Source of the DNA: Chitinophaga sp. LS1
GTDB lineage: Bacteria; Bacteroidota; Bacteroidia; Chitinophagales; Chitinophagaceae
DNA: 64,000 bases
Reading direction: 5' to 3'
Assembly: GCF_034274695.1 (NCBI RefSeq)
Contig: NZ_CP128362.1
Coordinates: forward strand, 1-64,000
The notes under the pieces are model-generated. The model did no database searches. It saw nothing but the letters and a program-made list of their open reading frames with translations, and was not told where the DNA came from. A program made the position numbers and the translations under genes. Position 1 is the first letter of the stretch; every line of letters starts with the position of its first letter. Shown one piece after another: positions 63,587 through 64,000 of this stretch.

Positions 63587-64000
63587 TTATTTGCAGCAAC
63601 CAGGGGCGCAGCATGTTTCAGTATCAGGCTTCTCTGCATAAACGGTAATGCTGTATATTCCGGTACCACTATTTCTGAATTGGTGTATTTCTTCCTGTGA
63701 TAAAAAAGCACTCAATATATCGTCCGGTATTACTATCCCTTTATTCTTTTGAATAATTATATTGGTAAAACCATTGGAGCTAATTAATTCCAGATATATG
63801 CTTTTCTGGATGGCTCCCGATACACAGCCTGCGTACATTTCAGCTGCCTGCTGAATGGTTGGCGGCAATTCTCCTTCTAATACGATGTCGGAAATACTGA
63901 AATGTCCACCCGGTTTTAATACACGGTATATCTCTTTGAAAACGCCATTTTTATTAGGCACCAGGTTAAGCACACAGTTACTGACTACAACATCAGCCTG
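63587..64000 (-). CDS. arsM: Arsenite methyltransferase, C-terminal part (partial)
   Basis: The frame is open to the window edge and gives 137 residues. It begins QADVVVSNCVLNLVPNK, the ArsM motif with the conserved arsenic-binding Cys, then EIYRVLKPGGHFSISDIVLE, AEMYAGCVSGAIQKSIYLEL with a second conserved Cys, and ends CCAPGCCK, a Cys-rich tail common in ArsM. SAM-binding motif I lies outside the window. It methylates As(III). It is upstream of arsC and acr3 in one operon. An ArsR repressor may lie beyond the edge. Confidence 0.88.
   Translation of the reverse strand, partial: QADVVVSNCVLNLVPNKNGVFKEIYRVLKPGGHFSISDIVLEGELPPTIQQAAEMYAGCVSGAIQKSIYLELISSNGFTNIIIQKNKGIVIPDDILSAFLSQEEIHQFRNSGTGIYSITVYAEKPDTETCCAPGCCK

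Overview
The window looks like an accessory-rich stretch of a Bacteroidota chromosome, most likely a Chitinophagaceae (Chitinophaga-like) genome. This is an inference from low GC, weak ribosome-binding sites, IS66 with split tnpA/tnpB/tnpC, a Recombinase-In-Trio (RIT) element, a GH97 glycosidase, DUF4178/AdoMet-decarboxylase/aminopropyltransferase genes, SatD/DUF3307 and AraC-type regulators. No rRNA, tRNA or CRISPR array was found.

Layout. 1-2.5 kb: end of an IS66 element sitting in a truncated histidine kinase, then a hypothetical gene. 2.7-3.3 kb: a rod-like structured RNA on the minus strand (6S/6S-Flavo candidate) and a small XRE repressor behind stacked palindromes. 3.5-19.7 kb: a defence island with an AbiEi-like/Fic fusion, a 24-bp tandem repeat, two consecutive Gabija-like pairs (OLD-type ATPase-TOPRIM nuclease plus UvrD-like helicase, twice), a 1099-residue Mrr-like/helical-repeat protein and a DUF4365 protein. 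20.3-21.3 kb: an intact IS1595-family insertion with an 8-bp target duplication. 21.9-25.3 kb: a tightly coupled pair, an SPL-like radical SAM protein followed 2 nt later by a methyltransferase-SF1 helicase fusion. I regard this pair as the best candidate for an undescribed system. 25.4-28.5 kb: a graveyard with a 1.27-kb composite element bounded by inverted MITEs and an 8-bp duplication, carrying a stop-interrupted membrane protein, plus fragments of nSTAND3 NTPase, Rhs/SpvB and other genes.

28.5-33.5 kb: a minus-strand operon with AdoMet decarboxylase, DUF4178, a small membrane protein, a membrane-anchored aminopropyltransferase and an FAD oxidoreductase, suggesting a polyamine-linked envelope function. 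33.7-35.2 kb: a hypothetical gene and a beta-propeller-like protein. 35.4-38.1 kb: EthD, NmrA-like and DoxX-like genes with an AraC regulator. 38.3-40.9 kb: an AAA ATPase with a palindromic operator and an IS5-family element. 41.3-44.8 kb: a complete RIT element with 31-bp perfect terminal repeats, abutting a 34-bp palindrome that resembles its own binding sites. 44.9-53.2 kb: SDR, a stop-interrupted F420-reductase-like gene, a VOC protein, DUF3307-SatD with repeated operators and a 66-bp perfect palindrome, an alpha/beta hydrolase, a HipA fragment, HigBA and an SDR fragment.

53.9-64 kb is more ordinary chromosome: GH97 glycosidase, AraC regulator, DUF6265 protein, a CheB-CheR-PAS-histidine kinase fusion, a fatty acid desaturase, and an arsenic operon (arsM, arsC, acr3) running off the right edge. 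All function calls rest on motifs read by eye; no database search was possible.
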